From Deltaproteobacteria bacterium (GTDB lineage Bacteria; Myxococcota_A; Polyangia; Polyangiales; JADJMO01), in the NCBI GenBank assembly GCA_016182965.1, contig JACPFM010000001.1, forward strand, positions 1 through 64,000: a stretch of DNA of 64,000 nucleotides, written 5' to 3'. Both the position numbers and the translations under genes were made by a program. Below are positions 35,026-43,328 of the stretch, piece by piece. The notes under the pieces are model-generated. The model was not told the DNA's origin and made no database searches. It saw only the letters and a list, made by a program, of their open reading frames with translations. The stretch's first letter is position 1, and each line of letters starts with the position of its first letter.

Positions 35026-35721
35026 GAGTCGCGCTTCACGGCGAACGCGGAGAAGGCTTGCATGACGGGCATCAGCTCGAGGCGGTTGACGTTGACGTGC
35101 GGCGGCAACGACGCGCACCAGTAGACCGTCTCGGCGACGTCGTCGGCCGACAACGGCTGCATGCCCTGGTAGACCGCGCCGGCGCGCTCGGCGTCGCCCT
35201 TGAACCGCACGAGCGCGAACTCGGTCTCGCACATGCCTGGCTCGATGTCGGTGACCCGGAGACGCTTGCCGATGAGGTCGGCGCGCAGGTTGAGGGAGAA
35301 CTGCGCGACGAACGCCTTCGTCGCGCCGTACACGTTGCCACCGGGGTAGGGGTAGGTGCCGGCGACGGAGCCGATGTTGATCACGTGACCGCGGTCGCGG
35401 GCGACCATGCCGGGGAGCACCGCGCGGGTGACGTACATCAACCCCTTGCAGTTGGCGTCGACCATCTCGTCCCAGTCGTCGAGCGACGCGTCCTGCGCCG
35501 CCTCGAGACCTGCCGCGAGACCGGCGCCGTTCACCAGCACGTCGACGTCGGCGAATGCAGACGGAAGATCGGCGATCGCGCGCGCAACGGCCGCGCGGTC
35601 GCGCACGTCCAGCGTCAGCGCGTGAACGTCACTTGCGCGCCCGATCGACCTCTTTGGCGAACCGTCGTGCGACGGCGGCGCCGATTCCGCTGGAGGCGCC
35701 TGTTACGAGCACTGTGGACAT
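35022..35721 (-). pseudogene. Short-chain dehydrogenase (YdfG-like), broken by deletion and frameshift
   Basis: The N-terminal part from ATG 35721 reads MSTVLVTGASSGIGAAVARRFAKE (TGxxxGIG cofactor motif), then its frame ends at TGA 35629. About there the other frame takes over with DVHALTLDVRDRAAV, continuing with VNGAGLA, INIGSVAG (catalytic Ser), YGATK (Tyr-x-x-x-Lys), and ending at 35022. About 25 residues of the GRR...RL cofactor-specificity region are absent. The downstream piece alone (GTG 35606) lacks the nucleotide-binding turn and would be inactive. Intact relatives reduce 3-hydroxy acids or malonic semialdehyde. Confidence 0.85.
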
Positions 35722-35896
35722 CGGAATACGCAAGTATCACGTTCCGAACGCGAGCGGCTCAACTGCGTCAGGACCGCTACGCATCCATGCGACGAGTGGT
35801 CGGCTCGAACGGACGAGGCGTTCCATCGATGCTCGCTGCGAGCGGCGTCGTGACCGGGCACGACTGCTGCTCCCTGGCGGCCCCCGGAGGTAGGAG

Positions 35897-36175
35897 ATGA
35901 GCCAGGAACGCGAAGAGAACGACGACAAGACCGCCCGTCCGCGCGGGTTCGCCGCGCTCACGCCCGAGCAGCGCCGCGCTCTCGGAAGCAAGGGCGGGCG
36001 CACCGCGCACCAGCGTGGGACCGCCAACAAGTTCACGTCGGAGAGCGCGAGCTCTGCCGGTCGCATCCCGCACGAGCGCGGGACTGCGTTCCGTTGGACG
36101 AGCGATCAGGCGCGCGCCGCGGCGCGAAAGGGCGCGGCGCGCAGGTCGCGCTCGCCGGACCCCTCGGCCGCCTGA
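35897..36175 (+). CDS. KGG-repeat stress protein (Con-10/YciG-like)
   Basis: 92 residues, hydrophilic, Gly/Ala/Arg-rich. Three degenerate units follow the KGG motif: RRALGSKGGRTAHQRGTANKFTSE, then ASSAGRIPHERGTAFRWTSDQ, then ARAAARKGAARR. The spacing matches the KGG (stress-induced bacterial acidophilic repeat) family, where units are GGxxxxxRGxxHxFTxEE-like; here HQRGTANKFTSE and HERGTAFRWTSD are the clearest. GGAGG lies about 8 nt upstream of the ATG. Such proteins are small, often stress- or stationary-phase-induced, of unclear mechanism. Confidence 0.8.
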   Translation: MSQEREENDDKTARPRGFAALTPEQRRALGSKGGRTAHQRGTANKFTSESASSAGRIPHERGTAFRWTSDQARAAARKGAARRSRSPDPSAA

Positions 36176-36188
36176 CTCCGCGTGACGC

Positions 36189-37526
36189 TCAGAGCGAAGA
36201 CGGCCAGGTCTCCGGCGCCTCGCCGGCGACCCAGGCCGCCTCGCGCTCGAGCGGCTCGAGCGCCGTGGTCCGATCGAGGTGGATGATCCCGTCGAACTGC
36301 TCGGCGACGCGCGCGTGGAAGTAGTGACTCAACCGTTCGCTCTCGGGGCGGTAGATGACCCCGATCGCGCGTTGGAGCCGTTGCTCCCGTAGCGCGCCCG
36401 AGGCCTCGCCGAGGCGGCGCATGTCGAGGAAGAACCGCGGGACGCCGGCCTCGTGGAACAGCTCCTCGTAGGAGCCGCGCATCCCGCGTCGGACGCGGCG
36501 CCGCTCCGCGGGCCCGTCCCAGTCGTAGGCGGCGGTGACGGTGCCCTCGTAGGTCGAGAACCCGATCAGGCGGGCCGCCGCGCCGTACCTGCTGCGCACC
36601 AGCTGGCCGAGGTTGAGCTCGCCGGCGCGTCCGAGCTCGGTCGCACGTGCGTCGCCGAGATGGGAGTTGTGCGCCCACACCACGACCTTCGCGGAGCCGG
36701 TGGCCTCCTCGAGGTGCGAGAGAACCGCCGCGAGCGCCTCGCTCATGTGCGTGTCGCGGAGGTTCCACGACTTCACGCGCCCGCGGTACATCGCGCGGTA
36801 GTAGGCCTCCGCGTTCTTCACCACGAGCGCGTTGAGCGCCGCGTAGAACGGCTCGGGGCCGGCGGTCTCCATCATCGCGCGCTGCATCGACAGCAGCTGC
36901 TCGACGACCTGCTCCTCGCACGACGCCGCGCCTCCGAGGCCGCTCATGACGTACCCGTACGTCTGCGGATCGGACGCGTAGTGGTCGAAGCACGCGTAGC
37001 GCGCGCGGGCGCGCTCGGCCTCCTCGGGATCGGCGCGCTCGAGGTACGCGATCACCTCGCGCATCGAGTCGTGCAGGCTGTAGAGATCGAGCCCGAAGAC
37101 GGAGGCCTTCCGATCGAGCGAGCGCAGCGTCTCGACGAGCTCGACGAACACGGTGTTGCGCCACATCCACTGCGGGAACCGCTGGAACCCGGCGAGCGCG
37201 TCGTCGGCGCTCTCGTCCGCCGCGCCGCTCGCGAAGCGACCGTTCCCCTCGCCGCGCACGTAGCGATGCACGCGGAGCGTATGGGGGAAGTCGGCCTCGA
37301 GGCACACGGCCGAGAAGCCCTTCTCGGTGACGAGCCGGCGCGTCAGCTCGGCGCGCGCGGCGTAGAACTCGTGCGTGCCGTGCGTCGACTCCCCGAGCAG
37401 CACGATCGATGCATCCCCGATGCACTCCAGGACGGCGTCGTACGACTCGCCCGTGCTCTCGAGCGGCGTGGCCATGTGTGCGATCGCGGCAGCGATCGCC
37501 GCGTCGTCGCGATGTCGCGCGGTCAT
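36189..37526 (-). CDS. Erythromycin esterase family protein
   Basis: 445 residues from ATG 37526 ([11 protein letters not shown]); ATG 37535 adds three. The Ere-family hallmarks are present: [13 protein letters not shown] near residues 45-57 with the candidate catalytic His, [36 protein letters not shown] and [13 protein letters not shown]. Clinical Ere enzymes open macrolide lactones, but chromosomal homologues like this often act on other substrates, so antibiotic resistance is not implied. It is convergent with the KGG gene and divergent from rraA, 101 nt away. Confidence 0.9.
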   Translation of the reverse strand: MTARHRDDAAIAAAIAHMATPLESTGESYDAVLECIGDASIVLLGESTHGTHEFYAARAELTRRLVTEKGFSAVCLEADFPHTLRVHRYVRGEGNGRFASGAADESADDALAGFQRFPQWMWRNTVFVELVETLRSLDRKASVFGLDLYSLHDSMREVIAYLERADPEEAERARARYACFDHYASDPQTYGYVMSGLGGAASCEEQVVEQLLSMQRAMMETAGPEPFYAALNALVVKNAEAYYRAMYRGRVKSWNLRDTHMSEALAAVLSHLEEATGSAKVVVWAHNSHLGDARATELGRAGELNLGQLVRSRYGAAARLIGFSTYEGTVTAAYDWDGPAERRRVRRGMRGSYEELFHEAGVPRFFLDMRRLGEASGALREQRLQRAIGVIYRPESERLSHYFHARVAEQFDGIIHLDRTTALEPLEREAAWVAGEAPETWPSSL

Positions 37527-37627
37527 GCCGGGCACGCTGCACGACGCGGGCGAACGCCAGGTCGCGCCCTGGTACTGCTCGGCGTCGCAGCTCGCCGCCG
37601 AGCGCGCCTGCTGCTAGGCCCGGGCGC

Positions 37628-38104
37628 ATGATCACCACGCCGCAGGCGACCACCGACCTCTGCGACGCACGACCCGACGCGCGCGCCGCCGAGCCGCTGT
37701 TCCGTGATTTCGGCGGCCAGCGCGCGTTCGCGGGCGCGATCGCGACGCTGGCGGTGTTCGAGGACAACTCGCTCGTTCGCACCGCGCTCGAGGAGCCGGG
37801 CCAGGGCCGCGTCCTGGTGGTCGACGGGCGCGGGTCGCTGCGCTGCGCGCTGCTCGGCGGAAACCTCGCCGCGCTCGCCGAGAAGAACGGCTGGTCGGGC
37901 GTGGTGGTCTTCGGCGCCGTGCGCGACGCGCGCGAGATCGCCGCGACGAAGATCGGCGTGAAGGCGCTCGCCGCGCACCCGAAGAAGAGCGAGAAGCGCG
38001 GCGCTGGCTCCCGCGACGTGGAGGTGACGTTCGCCGGCGTGACGTTCGTGCCGGGTCACCACCTGTACGCAGACGAGGACGGCATCGTCGTCGTGGAGAC
38101 GTAG
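37628..38104 (+). CDS. rraA: RraA family protein (RNase E regulator / HMG aldolase fold)
   Basis: 158 residues from ATG 37628, the normal size for Rra[63 protein letters not shown] and [17 protein letters not shown] are the family blocks (the VVDGxGSxRxAxLGGNLA segment holds the divalent-metal/oxaloacetate site). Members are either inhibitors of RNase E or 4-hydroxy-4-methyl-2-oxoglutarate aldolase/oxaloacetate decarboxylases; the sequence alone does not decide. A heptamer array begins exactly at the last base of its stop codon. Confidence 0.9.
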   Translation: MITTPQATTDLCDARPDARAAEPLFRDFGGQRAFAGAIATLAVFEDNSLVRTALEEPGQGRVLVVDGRGSLRCALLGGNLAALAEKNGWSGVVVFGAVRDAREIAATKIGVKALAAHPKKSEKRGAGSRDVEVTFAGVTFVPGHHLYADEDGIVVVET

Positions 38105-38152
38105 TCGTCAGTCGTCAGTCGTCAGTCGTCAGTCGTCAGTCGTCAGTCGTCA
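38104..38152 (+). repeat. GTCGTCA heptamer array, 7 perfect copies
   Basis: Seven uninterrupted copies of GTCGTCA, beginning at the final base of the rraA stop codon and reading in the gene's sense direction. It would form the start of the rraA 3' untranslated region. Confidence 0.95.
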
Positions 38153-38217
38153 GCACGTCGCGCAGGCGCTTGGGCGCTGTCGCGGGCGAGAAAGGCCAAA
38201 AGGCCGAAGGCGTCGGC

Positions 38218-38259
38218 CCTTCGACCTTCGACCTTCGGCCTCCGACCTCCGACTCTCGA
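38218..38259. repeat. Second-type heptamer array (CCTTCGA family), 6 units
   Basis: CCTTCGA, CCTTCGA, CCTTCGG, CCTCCGA, CCTCCGA, CTCTCGA in unbroken 7-base phase, in the middle of the 282-bp convergent intergenic region between rraA and the M15 peptidase gene. It has the same period as, but a different sequence from, the flanking GTCGTCA arrays. Confidence 0.85.
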
Positions 38260-38355
38260 CCGCGTCGAGCGAGCGCAGGGGCGACGTCCCAAAGAAGGCG
38301 ACCGCTGACTCGCTCGATGCTCTCGATCCCCGGCCCTTTTCCGGGCCGTCTCGGC

Positions 38356-38383
38356 TGACGACTGACGACTGACGACTGACGAC
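38356..38383 (-). repeat. GTCGTCA heptamer array on the minus strand, 4 perfect copies
   Basis: Four copies of GTCGTCA on the minus strand, starting 3 nt after the stop codon of the minus-strand M15 peptidase gene. With the array at 38104 they form an inverted pair around the CCTTCGA array, so each convergent gene ends in a sense-oriented array. Confidence 0.95.
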
Positions 38384-38386
38384 TCC

Positions 38387-39154
38387 TCAGAGCGGGTGCT
38401 CGCTCACGCACGCCGCCGGAACGTTCCAGCGGATCTCCCAGTCGTTGCCCGGCAGGCACTGGTACCACTTGCGATCGAACTTGCTCTGCACGCAGGTGTT
38501 GAGCGGCACCTGACGACCGAGCGTCGACGACCAGCAGCCGCTCGAAGGAGGCGGCGCGGCGGTGGTGGAGCATCCGCCGGAGACCATGCCGCCCCAGTAC
38601 TCCCAGTGCCACGGCTCGCTCGGAACCGTGCGCTTGAAGCCGTACTCGTCGGCGTGCTTCGCGAGCCAGTTGTAGACGCCACCCGACGAGGAGTTCAGGT
38701 CGAGCGCGTGACCGCTCTGGTGGTTCGAGTAACCGGGGCGCGCCGCCAGGTTGCCGCCGTTGCAGCTCTTGGTGATGTAGCAGTTGTACAGGTACTTCTG
38801 CTGCGCCATCGTGCGGAAGCCGCTGACCACGCGGATCGACACGCCGTCGCGCGCCGCGGCGCGCTGCATGCGCGCGTACATCGACGCGGTGGCGATCTCG
38901 ACCGGCTTGCCGTCGGCGTTGACGACGGTGATCGTGAACGACTTGCCGCTGCGATACCCCGTGTCGGTGCGCTTGACCGAGCAGTCGATGCCGACCGACG
39001 CACCCTCGGCTTCGCGACCGTCTTCTTCGGGCTCGCTCTCGAGATCGTCGGTGGTCTCGTCGTCCACGTCGCCGCTGGCCACGGTGCAGCCGGAGAGGAG
39101 GCAGCCGGAGAGCGCGAAGACGGAGAGAGCGGCGATAGCGAGGAACCGGGTCAT
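38387..39154 (-). CDS. D-Ala-D-Ala carboxypeptidase-like lipoprotein (M15/VanY)
   Basis: 255 residues from ATG 39154. Lipoprotein signal MTRFLAIAALSVFALSGC (a second LLSGC follows). An acidic linker (~25-50) precedes the M15 domain: VSGFRTMAQQKYLYN (substrate loop), SNHQSGHALDLN (zinc-binding SxHxxGxAxD) and PWHWEYWGG (third ligand). It would trim D-Ala from peptidoglycan peptides in the periplasm. A short Cys-containing tail (CWSSTLGRQVPLNTCVQSKFDRKWYQC) is appended, a small disulfide module seen in other myxobacterial hydrolases. A longer upstream frame is non-coding in character. Confidence 0.9.
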   Translation of the reverse strand: MTRFLAIAALSVFALSGCLLSGCTVASGDVDDETTDDLESEPEEDGREAEGASVGIDCSVKRTDTGYRSGKSFTITVVNADGKPVEIATASMYARMQRAAARDGVSIRVVSGFRTMAQQKYLYNCYITKSCNGGNLAARPGYSNHQSGHALDLNSSSGGVYNWLAKHADEYGFKRTVPSEPWHWEYWGGMVSGGCSTTAAPPPSSGCWSSTLGRQVPLNTCVQSKFDRKWYQCLPGNDWEIRWNVPAACVSEHPL

Positions 39155-39494
39155 GCCCAGCGCCTCTGCAGCTGTCGGACCAACGTCGAGCTCGCACGAA
39201 TCAGCGGGAATTCTCGGTTGCACACACGGTGCGCACGCGCCAGCTGGGGTCACTTCTCCGTTTCGGCGACGGTGTAGGTTCGTCCTTCCCGCGTGACGCG
39301 CGCCGCGCCCGGCGCACGACGGCAGCAGAAAAATTCGAAGCCATCGGCCCGGCGGTGAAACCGGACCGATGGCTTCGGGTTGGGCGGGAGGAGGGAGGAC
39401 CGCCGTCGCGAGTGGGGGACCACGCACGCCGACGTCGTAGGACGATGATGGGTTCGCGTCGGCTGTTGGCAAGTCCCGAGTCAGAGCGCCTTCG
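39155..39494. other. Intergenic region holding the M50 protease terminator
   Basis: 340 bp between two minus-strand genes. It contains the intrinsic terminator at 39329-39377 and presumably the promoter of the M15 peptidase gene downstream of it. No gene is seen. Confidence 0.5.
39329..39377 (-). terminator. Intrinsic terminator of the M50/CBS protease gene
   Basis: Perfect 12-bp stem 39336-39347 with 39366-39377 (CGAAGCCATCGG), with a small inner CCGG/CCGG stem in the 18-nt loop. On the minus strand the hairpin is followed by AATTTTT. It lies 118 nt downstream of the protease stop codon. This is the only hairpin with a T-run that I found in the window. Confidence 0.8.
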
Positions 39495-40622
39495 TCACGC
39501 AGCCGAAGGGCGGTTGTCCATGCTCGGGCGCAGCGTGGTGTCGAGCTGCGCGGCGCGGAACACCGTCTCGCGCGAGAGCACGCCGACGACCCACGAGCCG
39601 CGGACCACCGGCACGTACGCGAGCTGACGCTGATCCATCGCGTCGAGCGCGTCGTTCACCAGATCGGATGCGTCGGCCATCGGGACGTCGAACCGCGCGA
39701 CCTGATCGACCGTGCGGGCGTCGCGATCGCGCTCGGGCACGCGCGCCACGTCGTCGGCGGTGACGACGCCGACGCGCCCCTCGGGGCCACGCACGAGCAG
39801 CACGGGCGATCGCGTCGCCAGCATGACGTCGCCCGCGCGGCGCAGCGTCTCGGCGCCGTAGACCGGGGCCACGTTCGTATCGGTGAGCTCGAGGACGCGC
39901 ACGCCCTCGAGCTTCTCGCGCTGGATGACCGCGACGGCCTCGGCCGTGCCGCCGCCCCACACGAACAGCGCGATCAGCACGAGCAGGAAGTTGCCCGACA
40001 GCAGGCCCCACACGCCCATCGCGACCGAGAGCACGCGCCCGACGGTGGCGGCGATCGCCGTCGCGCGCACGCGCCCGTGTCGCGGCTCGAGCACCGAGCG
40101 CAGCACGCGCCCACCGTCGAGCGGGAACGCCGGCACCAGATTGAACAGCCCGATCGCCAGGTTGATGTGCGAGAGGTAATAGAGTCCGAACTGCAGATCG
40201 GGCGCGATGCCCTCGAAGACCAGGTGCGCCGCGTAGGCGACGATCGCGATCGCGATCGAGACGAGCGGCCCGACGACGGCCATCTTCGCCTCGGCGCGCG
40301 GCTCGCGCGAGACGTGCCCGATGTGGCTGACGCCGCCGAGGAGCATCAACGTGATCTCGTGCACCTGCGAGCCCTGCGAGCGCGCGACGAACACATGGCC
40401 GAGCTCGTGGAGCAGCACGCTGCCGAAGAGCAACACGGCGAGCATGAAGCCCCACGTGCCCGGCGACAGGAGCAACGCGTCACGCGAGGTGTGCGCGCCC
40501 GCGGCAAACGCCGCGAACTGTCGCGCCATGGCGAACGCCAGCCAGGGGAGCACGAGGAAGAACGTCCAGTGCAGGCGGATGGGAATTCCGCGCACCGAGA
40601 AGAGTCGAATTCCTCCGGACAT
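39495..40622 (-). CDS. Site-2-type M50 protease with CBS domain pair
   Basis: 375 residues from ATG 40622, with AAGGGAG 8 nt upstream; ATG 40643 would add 7 residues. N-terminal transmembrane M50B domain: RLHWTFFLVLPWLAFAM, LLHELGHVFVA (HELGH), VHEITLMLLGGVS, and NLVPAFPLDGGRVLRSVL (the second conserved N-x-x-P-x-x-P-L-D-G motif). C-terminal residues ~250-365 are two CBS repeats (VMLATRSPVLLVRGPEGRVGVVTADDV; LAYVPVVRGSWVVGVLSRETVF), which usually sense adenine nucleotides. An intramembrane metalloprotease of the group 3 S2P class; substrates are often anti-sigma factors, but none is encoded next to it. Confidence 0.95.
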   Translation of the reverse strand: MSGGIRLFSVRGIPIRLHWTFFLVLPWLAFAMARQFAAFAAGAHTSRDALLLSPGTWGFMLAVLLFGSVLLHELGHVFVARSQGSQVHEITLMLLGGVSHIGHVSREPRAEAKMAVVGPLVSIAIAIVAYAAHLVFEGIAPDLQFGLYYLSHINLAIGLFNLVPAFPLDGGRVLRSVLEPRHGRVRATAIAATVGRVLSVAMGVWGLLSGNFLLVLIALFVWGGGTAEAVAVIQREKLEGVRVLELTDTNVAPVYGAETLRRAGDVMLATRSPVLLVRGPEGRVGVVTADDVARVPERDRDARTVDQVARFDVPMADASDLVNDALDAMDQRQLAYVPVVRGSWVVGVLSRETVFRAAQLDTTLRPSMDNRPSAA

Positions 40623-40711
40623 GGACGTGCTCCCTTCGTTCATCCAAGGGATGCAGCGGACGTGCCCTGCGCCACCACCGTCTGGGCTGGCGGATCGCCG
40701 CCGCCATCTCG

Positions 40712-41851
40712 TCAGCCCGGCGACGAGACGCGCGAGAGGTGCCAGTCCTCGTCGCCGAAGAGCGACTCGAGCACGTGCATGCGCTTGAAGTAGAGGCCGA
40801 CGTCCGCTTCGTCCGTGATGCCGATCCCGCCGTGCAGCTGGATCGCTTGCTGCACCACGTACCGTCCGCCGCGTGCGAGCTGGACCTTGGCGACGGAGAC
40901 GCCGCGCATGCGTTGGAGCGGATCGGGATCGTCGGCGCGCAGCGCGGCGAGGATCGTGGTCCCGCGCGTCAGCTCGGTCTCGACGAACATGTCGACGGCC
41001 CGGTGCTGGAGCGCCTGGAAGGTGCCGATCTTCACGCCGAACTGCTCGCGATCGACGAGGTAGTCGCGCGTGCGTTGGAGCGACTGCGTCATGAGGCCCA
41101 GGCCCTCGGCGCAGGCGGCCGCGGTCGCGCCGTCGAGCACGCGCTCGACGATCGGCAGGGCGGCGCCTTCGGTGCCGAGGAGGCTCTCGGCGCCGACCTC
41201 GACGCCGTCGAGCGCGATCATCGCGGCGCGGTGGCCGTCCATCGTGCGCACGGTGGTGATCTGCACGCCTGGCGCGCCGCGATCGACGACGAACAGCGAG
41301 ATCCCCTCGCGCGCGCCGACGTCGCCCGACGTGCGCGCGACGACGACGATGGCGTCGGCGGCGTGGCCGTTGAGCACCCAACGCTTGCGGCCCGTCAGGC
41401 GAAAGCCCGTTCCCGTGCGCTCGGCGCGTGTGGACACGTGGTGCGCGTCGTAGCGGGAGCCCTCCTCGAGGTGGGCGAACGCGAGCGTCTTGTCGCCGGC
41501 GATGACGTCCGGCAGCCAGCGCGCGCGCTGCGCGGCGTCGCCGGCGTGCGCGATGGCCAGGCCGCCGAGCACGATCGACGCGAGGAACGGCTCGGGGGCG
41601 AGGGCGGCGCCGAGCTGTTCGAGGATAAGGGCCACGTCGACCATCGAGCCGCCGAGGCCGCCGTCGTCCTCCGAGAACGGCACGGCCAGCCAGCCCAGCT
41701 CGCCGAACTTGCGCATCACGTCGCGCGACCAGCCGACGCCCTCCTCGTCGTCGCGCAGCTTGCGGAACCGCTCCACCGGCGATTCCTTCTTCACGAAACT
41801 CGTCACGGTGTCGACGAGCAGCCGCTGATCATCGGTCAAATCGAAATTCAT
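40712..41851 (-). CDS. Acyl-CoA dehydrogenase, small-subunit type
   Basis: 379 residues. Flavoenzyme of the acyl-CoA dehydrogenase fold: MNFDLTDDQRLLVDTVTSFV at the start, the middle beta domain (GRKRWVLNGHAADAIVVVAR), and the C-terminal helical domain (REQFGVKIGTFQALQHRAVDM; IQLHGGIGITDEADVGLYFKR). It follows the other ACAD by 19 nt. Adjacent ACAD pairs of this kind (pimeloyl-CoA dehydrogenase-like or steroid side-chain ChsE-like) form heteromeric enzymes in which one subunit lacks part of the FAD or base site; I did not resolve which subunit carries the base. The substrate is unknown. Confidence 0.9.
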   Translation of the reverse strand: MNFDLTDDQRLLVDTVTSFVKKESPVERFRKLRDDEEGVGWSRDVMRKFGELGWLAVPFSEDDGGLGGSMVDVALILEQLGAALAPEPFLASIVLGGLAIAHAGDAAQRARWLPDVIAGDKTLAFAHLEEGSRYDAHHVSTRAERTGTGFRLTGRKRWVLNGHAADAIVVVARTSGDVGAREGISLFVVDRGAPGVQITTVRTMDGHRAAMIALDGVEVGAESLLGTEGAALPIVERVLDGATAAACAEGLGLMTQSLQRTRDYLVDREQFGVKIGTFQALQHRAVDMFVETELTRGTTILAALRADDPDPLQRMRGVSVAKVQLARGGRYVVQQAIQLHGGIGITDEADVGLYFKRMHVLESLFGDEDWHLSRVSSPG

Positions 41852-41870
41852 CGTCGTCGCTCCGCGCGTT

Positions 41871-43049
41871 TCAGGAGGGCAATCCGAGGATCAATTTGGC
41901 GATGATGTTCTTCTGGATCTCGTTCGATCCCGCGTAGATCGTCGCCGCGCGCAGGTAGTTGTAGTTGGGCCCCACCCAATCCTCCCAGGCAGGGACGACG
42001 CCGGGCTCGTTCATCCAGGTGAGCGCGTCGGCGCCCATCAAATCGAGACAGAGCTCGTACATGCCTTGGATGATTTCGCTGCCGCAGAGCTTGAGAATCG
42101 ACGATTCGGCGCCGGGCGCGTGTCCCTGTTTGGCGCCGGCGAGCGCGCGGTAGTTCGCCATCTTCAGCGCCTCGAGGCGGCACTCCATGCGCGCGATCTT
42201 GGCGCGGACCACCGGATCGTCCGCGAGCGGACGGCCGCCGCGCGTCGTGCTCTGCGCGATGCGCTTCGCGCGCAAGAGCGTGCGGGCCGACGAGCCGACG
42301 GCGGCGACCAGCGTTCGCTCGTGGCCGAGGAGCGCCTTGGCGAGGGTCCAGCCGCCATGCAGCGGCCCGACGAGGTTCTCCTTCGGGACCCTCACGTCCT
42401 CGAAGAACGTGTCGCAGAACGCGTGGGTGCCGCCGATGGTCAATGTGGGCCGGACCCGCACGCCCTCCGACTTCATGTCGCAGAGCAGGAAGCTGATGCC
42501 GGCCTGCTTCTTCGCGCCGGTGTCGGTGCGCGCGAGCAGGAAGATCCAATCGGCGTATTGCGCGTAGGTCGTCCAGGTCTTCTGGCCATTCAGCACGAAA
42601 TGGTCGCCGGCGTCCTCGGCGGTGAGTCGCACCGCGGCGAGGTCGCTCCCGGCGTTCGGCTCGGAATACCCCTGGCACCACTTCTCCTCGCCGCTGAGGA
42701 TCTTCGGTAGATATCGCGCCTGCTGCGCCTCGTCGCCGAACTGCATGATCAGCGGGCCGACCATGCTCAAACCGAAGGGCAGGAGCTGCGGCGCGCCGGA
42801 CAGCTCGAGCTCCTCGGTGAGGATGAACCGCCGGGTGACGTCGAGACCGGGGCCGCCGAACTTCCTCGGCCAGTGCGGCGCGACCCACCCCTTTCGATGA
42901 AGGATGCGGTGCCACTCCATCGTCTCGTCGACGCCGAAATGGCCGTCGACCTCCGCGATGGCGCGGAGCCGAGGGGGCATCGCGGTGCGGATCCACTCCC
43001 GCACCTCGTCACGGAACGCGAGCTCTTCGGGGCTGAACGAGAGATCCAT
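41871..43049 (-). CDS. Acyl-CoA dehydrogenase, large-subunit type
   Basis: 392 residues from ATG 43049; a frame to 43088 is GC-rich shadow. Family segments: MDLSFSPEELAFRDEVREWI, WPRKFGGPGLDVTRRFILTEEL, CQGYSEPNAGSDLAAV (FAD/CoA region), LNGQKTWTTYAQYADWIFLL, and ATIYAGSNEIQKNIIAKLILGLP at the C-terminus. It is paired with the 40712-41851 gene, and the two probably form one alpha2beta2 dehydrogenase. TrmB, TetR and other regulators lie further away; no local regulator is evident. Confidence 0.9.
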   Translation of the reverse strand: MDLSFSPEELAFRDEVREWIRTAMPPRLRAIAEVDGHFGVDETMEWHRILHRKGWVAPHWPRKFGGPGLDVTRRFILTEELELSGAPQLLPFGLSMVGPLIMQFGDEAQQARYLPKILSGEEKWCQGYSEPNAGSDLAAVRLTAEDAGDHFVLNGQKTWTTYAQYADWIFLLARTDTGAKKQAGISFLLCDMKSEGVRVRPTLTIGGTHAFCDTFFEDVRVPKENLVGPLHGGWTLAKALLGHERTLVAAVGSSARTLLRAKRIAQSTTRGGRPLADDPVVRAKIARMECRLEALKMANYRALAGAKQGHAPGAESSILKLCGSEIIQGMYELCLDLMGADALTWMNEPGVVPAWEDWVGPNYNYLRAATIYAGSNEIQKNIIAKLILGLPS

Positions 43050-43250
43050 GCGCCGGCGAGGATACGCGCCTCCCGGGCCCCCGCACACAGGGCTCGCGCC
43101 GTCGGAGCTCGCGGCTACCGCTACGGCCTATCGCCTACGACCGGTCGTGTGGATGCGCGACGCTCTCGCCGGCTCGCGGCCGGAGCCCCGCTCTTCGACG
43201 ACGAGACGCGAATCGGAGCTTGCGTGAGGGCGATTGGCGCATCCAAACGC

Positions 43251-43295
43251 ACAGGCTCCAAGCCCGGGCTTTCCAGCCGGGAGCCTGGAGCCTGT
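43251..43295. terminator. Inverted repeat behind the histone-like gene
   Basis: ACAGGCTCCA (43251-43260) pairs perfectly with TGGAGCCTGT (43286-43295); the interior AGCCCGGGCT is itself palindromic. It is positioned 34 nt downstream of the 43329-43832 gene on the minus strand, a candidate terminator without a T-run. Confidence 0.5.
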
Positions 43296-43328
43296 CGCCC
43301 CGTGGTCGGGAAGGAGCCTGATGCGGAA

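Noticed and set aside
36189..37526. Macrolide resistance gene
   Set aside because: The erythromycin-esterase family includes many chromosomal hydrolases with other substrates; there is no mobile element or resistance context here.
38104..38383. CRISPR array
   Set aside because: The repeats are 7 bp, head to tail, with no spacers and no cas genes nearby.
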